Positions 1 to 8,300 of a stretch of DNA of 14,830 bases are shown piece by piece. Below the pieces are notes generated by a model, which was not told where the DNA came from, searched no databases, and worked only from the letters and a program-made list of their open reading frames with translations. The number at the start of each line of letters is the position of its first letter. Positions within the stretch are counted from its first letter, which is position 1. The DNA is from Phycisphaerae bacterium (lineage in GTDB: Bacteria > Planctomycetota > Phycisphaerae > UBA1845 > UTPLA1): assembly GCA_016935885.1 (NCBI GenBank), contig JAFGQA010000161.1:1-14830 (forward strand), written 5' to 3'. Both the position numbers and the translations under genes were made by a program.

Positions 1-37
1 AATAACATGATCGATTGCGCCGCTTGGCCGGCCTGCC

Positions 38-92
38 GGCTTGCCGTTTGGCGGATCAACCGCTTAAGTTGTTTCTGCGCGGCTCCTTAGCC
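38..92. repeat. Dispersed intergenic repeat, copy A
   Basis: This stretch shares an identical 18-base block (GGCTTGCCGTTTGGCGGA) with positions 10638-10655. After a gap it shares a second block around GTTGTTTCTGCG (59-91 here, 10675-10707 there; 27 of 33 bases match by eye). The second copy carries about 18 extra bases between the two blocks. Copy A overlaps the last bases and the stop codon of the FemAB-like gene, so the element abuts or slightly enters that reading frame. The rest of positions 1-86 holds no gene that I can support; a GC-rich partial palindrome (GGCCGGCCTGCCGGC) lies just before the repeat. No function is known to me. Confidence 0.7.
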
Positions 93-1136
93 TGGTATCG
101 ACTTCGCCAGCCACGCCCCCAGTGGGCGTGTGATCGGCAGCGGCAATGTCTTCCAGACGCGGCGCGCCGCCGCCCAGCGCGGCGAGCCCGCCGACAGATC
201 CGGCGCCGCACGCCCCGGCATCACGTGCGTCTGGAATTCCAAAGGCCGTGGCTCAAACCCGCAAAACCGCTTGAAGTTGTAGCTTCCTGTGTTACCAATC
301 CGCGTGCGTCCAAAGTCGTACTGGGCAAAGCCGTGCTCCGCTCCCCATCGCATCGACTCGGCGTACAGGAAATTGTTCAACCCATAGATCGACTCCCGCT
401 CGTCTATACCCGCAAAGTACGGCATCACCGTGTCGCGGTGCAGAAACGTCAGCAACCCCGCCACCGGCCGCCCCTGGCATCGCACCAGGTGAACCACGTT
501 CGCCGTCCCCGTTGCGGCGACCAGCTCCTCGAAAAAACGATACGGGTAGTTCGGCGACCCCAGCCGGCGCATGGACCTCGAATACAGCCGCCACACGATC
601 GGCAACAGCCCCCGATCGAACGCGACGCTCAACTCATACCGCTCGGCCGCGCGTCGTGCCGCGGCCCGCGCCTTACGCGGCATCCCCGCCAAGACATCCT
701 CGCCCCGAGGTGGCAGCGGCTTGCGGAACGTCGCGTGGCTTCTGCTCACCGTCAGACCCGGAACCGATGCCCTGATCGATCGCAACTCGATCGATCGAAC
801 TCCACCCTGTCTGGCGATCACCGTGGCGTTGTCGAACAGGGCGGAGGCGACCTCTTCATCGTCTGCCAGGATGCCACCGTACGTCGCATACGGCACGCTG
901 ACGAGCAAGCGCCCCGCCAATACACTGTGGACCTCGAACAGGGGAAAGACACCAACGACATGCTTTCCGCGACGGGCCACGATGTATCGAGGACGATGGC
1001 CGAATGCACGCTCAACGGCGCGTTTCCATGCCAATCCGTGGAACAGCGTCCCTTCGGGATGGCTCTCGGCGTAGGCTTGCCAGTGGGCCGATTGGCTCGC
1101 CTCGAATAGTTGGATTCGAACGAGTCCCTCCGACAT
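87..1136 (-). CDS. FemAB/GNAT-type acyltransferase, exopolysaccharide (PEP-CTERM/XrtA) locus type
   Basis: This 349-residue protein resembles the FemAB-related acyltransferases that accompany exosortase A/PEP-CTERM exopolysaccharide loci. Family hallmarks are visible in the N-terminal half: FHGLAWKRAVERAFGH, then a GVFPLFEV strand, then SVPYATYGG. In the C-terminal half are the YSRSMRRLGSPNYP segment, the strand pair VAGLLTFLH / VMPYFAGI, and YNFKRFCGFEP near the end, typical of the second GNAT-like fold. Such proteins are thought to transfer an acyl or aminoacyl group in the cytoplasm; the substrate here is unknown. It is the last gene of a four-gene minus-strand cluster, 51 bases after the kinase gene. 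The frame can be opened at GTG 1142, but I prefer ATG at 1136, which has AGGAAAA upstream. The stop TAA lies inside a dispersed repeat. Family assignment is confident; the biochemical role is inferred. Confidence 0.85.
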   Translation of the reverse strand: MSEGLVRIQLFEASQSAHWQAYAESHPEGTLFHGLAWKRAVERAFGHRPRYIVARRGKHVVGVFPLFEVHSVLAGRLLVSVPYATYGGILADDEEVASALFDNATVIARQGGVRSIELRSIRASVPGLTVSRSHATFRKPLPPRGEDVLAGMPRKARAAARRAAERYELSVAFDRGLLPIVWRLYSRSMRRLGSPNYPYRFFEELVAATGTANVVHLVRCQGRPVAGLLTFLHRDTVMPYFAGIDERESIYGLNNFLYAESMRWGAEHGFAQYDFGRTRIGNTGSYNFKRFCGFEPRPLEFQTHVMPGRAAPDLSAGSPRWAAARRVWKTLPLPITRPLGAWLAKSIPG

Positions 1137-1187
1137 CAACACGTTTTCCTGATCGTCCCGCTGGCCACAAAGTCTTGGGATGAACTC

Positions 1188-2186
1188 CTACCCATCCTTG
1201 TCGGGCTCGCGGTACACCGACCGGGCAGCATTCAAGCTGCAGCACGCCGCGATGCAGCCCATCACGTTCAGGTTGTTCGACTGTAGCCAGTTCACCGATT
1301 GTCGCACTAGGTTGGCGGGCGTTTGGTTCATGCGCACAACCATCACGATCCCGGTGCACAACGCACCGATCACCCCGGTGTCCGACAGCCGCTGCACAGG
1401 AGGTGTATCGACCAGCACGAAGTGGTACCTCTCGCGGATTTCCTCAAATACACGGCCCGCCGCCGTCGAGTTGATCAGTTCGGCGGGATTGAGGCCATGC
1501 GAGGCCCCCGCCGGCAGGACGAACAGGTTACCCAGGGGCGTCTTGGCGATGCACTCGTCCAGTGTTGCCCGCCCGGCCACCGCGTCTGCCAGCCCCGGCG
1601 TGTTCGGTAGCCTGAGCAACCTCGAAAGGCTACCCTTCCGGAAATCCGCGTCCACCGCCAGCACATTCAGATGACGCACCTCGGCCATGACCGCCGCGAG
1701 ATTCGCCACGGTGACGCTCTTGCCCTCCCGTGCCACGCTGCTCGTGACGGCGATACAACTGTGCTCGGCGGTGTTGCTTCGGCTTAATAGCCACGTCCGT
1801 ACCGCGCGGTATTGCTCGGTGATCGATGAATTCCGATCGCGTATGGCTACGACCGTCTGATCAACGTCCCAGGGGGGCAGTGGCCCCATGGGCGATGCCG
1901 CGTGCGGCGACGGAGGTCCACGGAAGCCGATCCGGGCCTTGGAAGACGACCACCCACGAGGTAGCGGATCGGTCCGCCTGTCTGTCTCGATGCCCTTCCC
2001 GGACGTGACGCGATCCCGCGTGCCGTCACGCCGTGTGCCTTCCTGGACGGCTTGATGGCGATCGACTACGGCGGAGGCGACGGAGGCGTCTCGCTCCCGC
2101 AGCGTGGAGGCCTCACCGAGGCCGAGCCGCAGCTTCTCCGACCGTTCTTGCTGCGCCTTCTTCAGGGCTTTTGCGATTCGACCCAT
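1188..2186 (-). CDS. CpsD/Wzc-type tyrosine autokinase of exopolysaccharide locus
   Basis: This 332-residue P-loop protein belongs to the bacterial tyrosine (BY) kinases, which autophosphorylate and control polysaccharide chain length with a Wzz-type membrane partner. It opens with MGRIAKALKKAQQER, the usual N-terminus of the PEP-CTERM-locus kinases, followed by a ~90-residue low-complexity linker. An EX2RX2R oligomerisation motif sits at residues 124-130 (EQYRAVR). The modified Walker A is AREGKS (152-157), Walker A' is VDADFRKG (188-195) and Walker B is FVLVDTPP (256-263). The usual C-terminal tyrosine cluster is reduced to one tyrosine, Y325. A TTG at 2234 would add 16 residues overlapping the previous gene; ATG 2186 fits the family N-terminus better, though its ribosome site is weak. 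It lies 28 bases after the chain-length gene, its expected activator. Confidence 0.9.
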   Translation of the reverse strand: MGRIAKALKKAQQERSEKLRLGLGEASTLRERDASVASAVVDRHQAVQEGTRRDGTRDRVTSGKGIETDRRTDPLPRGWSSSKARIGFRGPPSPHAASPMGPLPPWDVDQTVVAIRDRNSSITEQYRAVRTWLLSRSNTAEHSCIAVTSSVAREGKSVTVANLAAVMAEVRHLNVLAVDADFRKGSLSRLLRLPNTPGLADAVAGRATLDECIAKTPLGNLFVLPAGASHGLNPAELINSTAAGRVFEEIRERYHFVLVDTPPVQRLSDTGVIGALCTGIVMVVRMNQTPANLVRQSVNWLQSNNLNVMGCIAACCSLNAARSVYREPDKDG

Positions 2187-2214
2187 GTTATTCCGCCCGT
2201 CTCGACGTTTCGAG

Positions 2215-3927
2215 TCAACCCTGTCCCAAGACAAACTGACACGCCCGCATCGGAGCAGACTTCAACAGCTCATATTCGCCCGGATTCTCGATGCTGAGGT
2301 ATGCCATCAAACCCGCAATTGCCATGGCGCCGATGCAGATCGATGCGGCCCCGGGCACGAGGATGAGACTCCGAGCCAGTCGTCTTCTGCGCCCGGCCTC
2401 TGTCATGATCTCGTCGATGCTCTCTATCACCGAAATGCCGAGTGAGCTCTTCAGTTGCTTGATCGTGCGGAAGGAGCGGTCCATCAACTCGGTGAGCAAC
2501 ACCCACAGAGCGCCGACCGCTCCGCCGATGGCAAGACAGATCAGCGTTACGACGCCCGCATCAGGCGAGCTCGGCCTGGCGATCGGTTGCACGTCCTTGA
2601 CAGTCGCGAAATGAAGCGTCCGATCACGATCCTCGACGAGGAAGATGTGCTGAATCGGGCTGAGGTTCTGCTGCCAGGAGATCAACTCGTCGGCAGTGCG
2701 CTGTGCTTGTTCCTTCAGCCTCGAGTAATCCTGCCGGTGATCGATGGCCAGCGCGCGTCCTCGCTCGACCTTTGAGATTTGTTCGTCAAGCGTAGCCAAC
2801 CGTGCTGTGTGCGCGTCTATTTTCGCATCCACGTCCGCCAGTTCCTGCGTTAGCCGCTGTGTCGCCAACATCTCCGTCTGCCCGGAATCATCCTCGGCCG
2901 ATCGTGAGAGGGAAGTCTCCTGCCTAGGCGTGCGGGCAAGCTCCTCCCGCCGTGCCTCCATCCTGATGCGCAGTTGCTGTATGACCGGATGCTGCTCCGT
3001 CATTCCCTGTAACGCCTTGCGATCCGCTATATCCCTCAGCAGCTTGTTCACCTCTTGCACTAATTCCATGTATCGTTCATTCGGCCTGGCGACCACCAGC
3101 GCATCGTCCGTGGCTTCGTTGTCCTGTGCGGCATCCGCTCCCCTTGCGAGCCTTCCCACGAGCCGTACACGCTGCGACTTCAATTCAGCCAGCTTCCGCT
3201 CCAGGCTCAAACGTTCAACCGTCAACGTCGTCCGTTCGGTTCCGCCGGCATCAGGATGGCTCGGATCAATCCCGGGGTATTTCAACTCGTACTCGACCAG
3301 CTCCCGTTGCAGCTCCCTCAGTTCGCCGCGGCACCGCTCTGATTCCGTTTCGAAAAACTGCTTTACATCTTGCAGTAGCTCGATGGTTCTCTTCTTTGCG
3401 CTGGTGATATACTTGTCTCGAATCAGACCCAGGATTTCCGGCATGTACTCCGGCTTGAACATCCTCAGCGTGATACACACCACGTCGCCGGTACCCGACG
3501 ATTCCAGCGACTCCGTTGACAGCCCCTTCGAGACTGCCTTCACTCGTGCGTCTTTCACGGCGAGGCTTTCCGGCGTCAGTTCACCGTCCTCGAATCGCTC
3601 CAAGCCATCCAGCAAGCCCAATTCGTCGAGGATTCCCTCAATCACCTCCTCGTCCCGAAGATCGGCAAGCATGCGCTCGCGGATCTCAGCGTAGGGATGT
3701 GTCCATTTCAAGCCCATCATGTTCGCGAAGACGGGGTCCTGCTCACGCTTGATGACGGTCCGCGTCGTGTACTTTCGCGGCACCCAAAGCGAGCACAACA
3801 GTGCAAGGGTCGTTGCAATGCAGAATGGAAAGATAAAACACCAGCGTCGGAAACAGACAACTCGCCACGCCTCCTGCAGCGCGTGCCGAACGTCCGTCAC
3901 CGAGAATTCGTCGAGATGATGCTGCAT
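2215..3927 (-). CDS. Wzz/GumC-type polysaccharide chain-length determinant (polysaccharide co-polymerase)
   Basis: This 570-residue inner-membrane protein has the layout of a polysaccharide co-polymerase, the partner of a BY-kinase in setting polymer length. A first membrane helix spans about residues 28-49, followed by the Wzz-like KYTTRTVIKREQDP segment. A long periplasmic region with coiled-coil stretches (about 165-260 and 285-430) follows. A proline motif (IARPSSPDAG, 449-458) precedes a second membrane helix at about 457-479. Then comes a cytoplasmic-type stretch (DRSFRTIKQLKSSLGISVIESI) of the sort seen between Wzz and kinase modules. Unusually, a third hydrophobic segment follows at about 518-545, after an RRRR patch, leaving a ~25-residue tail. 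The kinase is a separate gene. The start ATG 3927 has only a weak ribosome site (AGGTA, 8 bases away). The family is clear; the third helix is my reading of hydrophobicity. Confidence 0.88.
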   Translation of the reverse strand: MQHHLDEFSVTDVRHALQEAWRVVCFRRWCFIFPFCIATTLALLCSLWVPRKYTTRTVIKREQDPVFANMMGLKWTHPYAEIRERMLADLRDEEVIEGILDELGLLDGLERFEDGELTPESLAVKDARVKAVSKGLSTESLESSGTGDVVCITLRMFKPEYMPEILGLIRDKYITSAKKRTIELLQDVKQFFETESERCRGELRELQRELVEYELKYPGIDPSHPDAGGTERTTLTVERLSLERKLAELKSQRVRLVGRLARGADAAQDNEATDDALVVARPNERYMELVQEVNKLLRDIADRKALQGMTEQHPVIQQLRIRMEARREELARTPRQETSLSRSAEDDSGQTEMLATQRLTQELADVDAKIDAHTARLATLDEQISKVERGRALAIDHRQDYSRLKEQAQRTADELISWQQNLSPIQHIFLVEDRDRTLHFATVKDVQPIARPSSPDAGVVTLICLAIGGAVGALWVLLTELMDRSFRTIKQLKSSLGISVIESIDEIMTEAGRRRRLARSLILVPGAASICIGAMAIAGLMAYLSIENPGEYELLKSAPMRACQFVLGQG

Positions 3928-3998
3928 GGTTCGCTACCTACACACGCCGCCGGATAACACGCTCGGGCGCATTTAAACAAGGCACCTCGTCTCGCCTT

Positions 3999-4841
3999 CT
4001 ACTTCCTGCCCGCAAAGTAATTCGCCGTTGATTCCACCGACGTCCCTGCCTCCTGGGGTCCCTCGATTTCCTCCGCTGCGGACGTGAACGGCCACATAAT
4101 CTCACGCAGTCGCAGCGCCACCCAGGCCAACGGCGAGGGCGGCACGTAGATAATGTCGCCTTCCTCCAGCAGGACGTTCTGATCAAGCTTCCCTTCTGTC
4201 ATAATCCTGTCTGCGTCGATCGTGAGTACGCGACGCTCGCCCTCTTCGTGACTCGGATGGATGACCTTAATCTGACTCTTCCAGGCGACGAAGGTCGGCT
4301 GGGCCGTTGCCAGGACGCCCAACAGTGTGTCACGACCCGTGTATGGAAACGCGCCGGACTGACTCACGTGACCGAATACGTAAAACCGCTTGCTGCCTCG
4401 CCCCGCTGCCCGCACGCTTACGTGCGGATCCAGATAGTACTTGCGCAGCAGCGCCTCGAGCTTCCGTCCAATCTCGACCGGGGTCATCCCGGTAACCTTG
4501 ACCTCTCCGACCAAGTTGAGCGAGATCTTGCCGTCCTGTCGGATCACCTGCGACTGACCGTCCAACTCCGGCGCCGTCGGTGAGCTGATCACAAGCTCGT
4601 CCGGCGGCTGCATGCGATAGTCCGGCGACGAGACCGACGCCTCCCACGCGTGGATAAACGAGTTGATCTCCTGGTCACTCGGCGTGCAGCCTGTTGCGGC
4701 CATTCCAACGACCGCGCCCACGGCGCACAATGCTCGAGTACCCAACACGCCGGACCACATGGACCGCCGGACCACAAACTCAGAAGACCGGAGGGTCCGC
4801 ATCCACTTCGTATCCAACGCCGACTTCTCCTTGCCTGTCAT
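3999..4841 (-). CDS. Wza-type polysaccharide export lipoprotein (Poly_export/SLBB)
   Basis: This periplasmic/outer-membrane protein belongs to the Wza-like exporters that form the outer-membrane exit channel for exopolysaccharide. From ATG 4841 it has 280 residues. A hydrophobic stretch (ALCAVGAVVGMAATGC) ends in a lipobox-like MAATGC, making Cys52 the likely lipidated residue. The polysaccharide-export domain starts at about residue 75 (YRMQPPDELVISSP) and includes DGKISLNLVGEVKVTGMT. A soluble ligand-binding-type beta-grasp follows (FYVFGHVSQSGAFPYTGRDT). Near the end, DIIYVPP leads into a helix-like PLAWVALRLREIMWPF, which matches the position of the membrane-crossing helix of Wza. Other starts are ATG at 4898, 4802 and 4760; 4841 has the best spacing from GGAG (9 bases), but a start closer to the lipobox is possible. 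It is the first gene of the minus-strand cluster. Confidence 0.88.
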   Translation of the reverse strand: MTGKEKSALDTKWMRTLRSSEFVVRRSMWSGVLGTRALCAVGAVVGMAATGCTPSDQEINSFIHAWEASVSSPDYRMQPPDELVISSPTAPELDGQSQVIRQDGKISLNLVGEVKVTGMTPVEIGRKLEALLRKYYLDPHVSVRAAGRGSKRFYVFGHVSQSGAFPYTGRDTLLGVLATAQPTFVAWKSQIKVIHPSHEEGERRVLTIDADRIMTEGKLDQNVLLEEGDIIYVPPSPLAWVALRLREIMWPFTSAAEEIEGPQEAGTSVESTANYFAGRK

Positions 4842-5278
4842 GCCGGTAATCTCCAACCGCTCCGCCAGGAGACCCCAGGCCGCAGCGGGGCGGGCCATTC
4901 AGATGGCCCCACCGCGCCGTTTATCGGGTGGTTCGGCAGGCAACTGAACATACGCTATGAAACGATCAATCGGTTGATGCTGCTGATCGTGCCGATCGTG
5001 CCGACTTAGACCCCATCACAAGACTGCGCGACCAGCACCATGGCCTGTAGCGGTCTCGCCGGGACGACGAGTGCATCAGGTTGAGCGTACAGAGGTGCCG
5101 TGGGTCACACGCCGGCTGCCAGCCGTGGAAGCCCCGCTTTTTTCGGAGCGAGACCGTGGAGCACGCGGCCTCGTCGATATCGGACGCCCTTCGCGTCAAG
5201 ACACCGTCCTGACACTTCCGATAACGGAGAGACGGGCGAGACCGAAACCCGTGCACCCGGTGGTAGCCCGTGCGCCCT

Positions 5279-5309
5279 CGACGCGACGATCGGCCCCCGC
5301 TTCGCGTCG
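5279..5309. promoter_or_regulatory. Perfect 8-base inverted repeat upstream of the ATPase gene
   Basis: CGACGCGA at 5279-5286 is the reverse complement of TCGCGTCG at 5302-5309, separated by 15 bases. The repeat ends 56 bases before the ATPase start codon. It could be an operator half-site pair or a hairpin in the mRNA leader. In GC-rich DNA an 8-base match can also arise by chance, so the role is open. Confidence 0.35.
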
Positions 5310-5354
5310 CCAGGCACTCACGTGTCGGCCAGCATGTGAACAGGTCACTGCGGC

Positions 5355-5359
5355 AGGAG
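5355..5359 (+). promoter_or_regulatory. Ribosome binding site that sets the ATPase start
   Basis: AGGAG lies six bases before ATG 5366, a near-ideal Shine-Dalgarno arrangement. The open frame extends upstream to a GTG at 5270, but the added 32 residues are Arg-rich and unlike the family. The protein read from 5366 begins MYCEFFGLTALPFNNTPDP, the normal N-terminus of these ATPases. Confidence 0.85.
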
Positions 5360-5365
5360 CAAGGC

Positions 5366-8300
5366 ATGTACTGCGAATTCTTCGGACTAACGGCCCTACC
5401 GTTCAATAACACGCCCGATCCGCGCTTCTTCTTCGAGACGCCAGACCACGAAGAAGCCCTCGCCTCTCTGTTCTACGCCGCCGAGGAACGAAAAGGATTC
5501 GTCCTTGTCACTGGCGAGGTGGGGTCGGGGAAGACCCTCTTGAGTCGGCTTCTGCTCAACAGGCTTGGCAGCGCCGCGCGCACCGCCGTCATCAGCAACA
5601 CCCGCCTATCCGGACAGGCGTTGTTGATGGCCATCTGTCGGGAGTTCGACATCGACGTCCAGGATGGCGAGACCACGTCAGACCTGTCACACCTGCTGGA
5701 GCAGTACCTCCTTGACCAGTACAGTCGCGATCGGCTCGCCGTCGTCATCCTCGACGAAGCGCAAAACCTGCCGATGCAGACCTTCGAGGAGCTCAGGATG
5801 CTCGGCAACCTCGAGGCCGACGACGCCAAGCTCTTGCAGGTCCTGATGCTTGGCCAACCCGAGCTTCAGGACGCCTTCCGGACCCCCTCCATGCGCCAAC
5901 TACACCAGCGCATCTTTCGCACCTTCCACCTCCGAGCACTGACGAAGGACCTCACTGCCGGTTACGTCCAACACCGCCTCCAAGTCGCCGGCCTGCCCGA
6001 TGACGAGGAGATCTTCGACGCCGACGCCCTCGACGCCGTCTACCATCACTCCGAGGGCATCCCCAGGCTGATTAACCAGATCTGCGACAACGCCATGCTC
6101 GCCGCCTACACCGAGTCCACTCGGCAGGTCTCCGCCAAGCTCGTCAACGAAGTCGTCGAGCAGATGATGGCCTTGACCGTAACGACGCAGAATCCCCCGC
6201 CGCGCCGTGCCGTTGCCCGTCAACTGCTTAACGCCCCCGAACATACAGGATTCCAATCCTCCCCCAATGCCGCGTCGACGGTATCGCCTGATTCCGACAC
6301 CGCCGCGTACGAGACCTCTCCAGACCAGCCTCAGCACGCTGGCCCCCTCATGCACCGGATGATGCAGCGCCTTGAGGCCATGGAAGGTGTCCTCACCGAA
6401 ATCCAGGGCGGCCGGCGGTCCTCCGGAGATTCAGCCCGGGAGGCCGCCTTCCAATCGCAAGCCGTCCACGAGATGCGGCAACACGTCTCTGACTTGCTCA
6501 GACAAGCCGCCGCCAATACCCGTGAGGCAGAAGAACGCATCCGCAACATGTACGAGGAAGCCCATCGTTCCTCCGACCGGCTCACGAAGCAGACCGCAGA
6601 TATCCTGAATGAGGCCAAGTCCGACACTCAGAAGACCAACGAACACATGCGCGAGTTGCTCGCAGAAGCGCAGCGATCCTCCGAACGCATGAGGAAAGAG
6701 GCCAACGACGAGCTCCGCGAAGCCCGGGAACAGAACGTCAAGCTCCAGGAGCAATTCAAACAGCTCATTGAAGAGGCGCACGCCCATGCCGAAACGCGGC
6801 AGCACCAAGCCTCCCAGTCCGCCACCCAGGAGCAAGCGGAACTGGAGGCGACCCGACAGATGCGCCGACAGGCCGCGGAGATGCTCGAGCAGGTCACGGC
6901 AACCAGCAAGGAAGCCAAGCAACAGATGCACGACCTGCTCAACAGGGCCAACGCCACTACCCAACGCCTCGAAGGTACTGCCAAGGAGACGCTGGGTGAG
7001 GCGGAGAAGCAGAACGCCGTCCTTCAGGCCCAGGCGAAGCACCTCCTCAAGGAAGTGCACGCGTACGCCAACGGCCAGCAGGAACGCATCTCCGAGCTTC
7101 TCTCACAGGAGCGGGCGGAGTTCGACGCCGCCCAGCAGATGCGTCGTCAGGCCGCCGAGATGCTCAAGCAGGTCGAAGCCACCACACAGAACGCCAACGA
7201 GCGTCTCGTCAGAATCCTCGATGAAGCCGGCAGCGCATCCGACCACGTCGAAAGGCAGGCGGCCGAGACCCTGGGAGAAACCGAAAGGCAAAACGCCGCA
7301 CTCCGCGACCAAGTGGACAAACTTCTTGACGAGGTTCGCGCCCAGGCCGAATCACACGGTGCACGCGTTGCCGAGACCATCGAGCAAGAGCAAGCCCAAT
7401 TCCAGGCCGCGCGCGACCAGGTCGGCGAGTTGACGGACCGGATGAAGAAACGTGCAGAGGAGACGGACCGCCAATGCGGCGAGATGCTTGGCTATGTCAA
7501 GACGCAGACCGAGAAGATGGGCGCGCGGCTCGACGGCCTCAGTGACCTCGCCAGGACCCGTGCCGACGAACTGAACACCTCCATGGATGCATTCATGCGG
7601 CAGATGCGGCAGCGCGTTGAGGAATCGAACGAACGACTTCTAGAGACCGCATCCACCACGCAGGCCGAAGTGCAGGCCACGCGCCAGGCCCTCGACATTG
7701 CCAAAGAACAGACCCTCGCCGAGGCCCAGGCCGCCCGCTCCAAGGCCGATCACATCCTCGAGCAGACAAACGACCTGCTGCTCAAGACCCGCGAGAAGAC
7801 CACCTCGTTGCTCACCGGCCTGGAAACCCAGATCACCGAGCAGACGGACAAGGCCGCGAAGGCATGGCAAACCGCCATTGCGGAGGGATCGCAGACCCTC
7901 ACCGACCTGCGCGCCAAACTCGACGAGACCCGACTCTTGACAGACCGCTCCCGCGCCGAACTCGAGTCCCTCGTACACAAGGCCGCCAAGGAACTGGCCG
8001 CCTCGCGCGAGGCGTTCGAGGGCGGAATCACCGCCCACAGGACCGCGATCGCCGCTCTCTCCACCAGCGCCGACAACGTCAGACAAGACACCGCAAGACG
8101 CTTCGACGAAGCACGCAAGGAGCTCGACGCTACCACCGAGAAACACCGCCAGGCCCTCCGCCAACGAGTCATCAAGTTCGTCGGCAACACTGACGGACAC
8201 GTGTCCTCTGCTGAGGCCAGGGTCGCCAAAACCATCGAGTCACTGGAGAACGAGTTGAAGGTCGCCTCCGAGACCGCCGACCGCATCTACACAGAACTCC

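Larger units (their letters stand above)
4842..5365. promoter_or_regulatory. Divergent regulatory spacer between the export cluster and the ATPase gene
   Basis: This 524-base stretch must hold the promoters for both the minus-strand export cluster and the plus-strand ATPase gene; its far left part may instead be coding if the Wza-like gene starts at 4898. I see no convincing gene in it. Visible structure includes a 9-base direct repeat (GATCGTGCC at 4985-4993 and 4994-5002), a T6 run at 5139-5145, and a perfect 8-base inverted repeat close to the ATPase start. No -35/-10 pair was convincing: GATAAC at 5220-5225 could be a -10 but lacks a good -35. That it is regulatory is inferred from gene orientation. 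Confidence 0.5.

Noticed and set aside
15..1109. Long plus-strand open frame opposite the FemAB-like gene
   Set aside because: It is Arg/Pro-rich, has no family resemblance and no ribosome site, and it mirrors a recognisable gene on the other strand. It is an effect of GC-rich codon use.
5100..5180. Possible cyclic-di-GMP riboswitch in the divergent spacer
   Set aside because: The region has a T-run and GC-rich arms but I could not find the conserved core of a known riboswitch class.
5220..5225. GATAAC as a -10 box for the ATPase gene
   Set aside because: The best -35 candidate (TCAAGA at 5196-5201, 18-base spacing) matches poorly, so I do not call a promoter there.
6473..7417. Possible CRISPR or DNA satellite because of regular repetition
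   Set aside because: The repeats are diverged in DNA, have no spacers, and keep a protein reading frame of 18- and 93-residue units.
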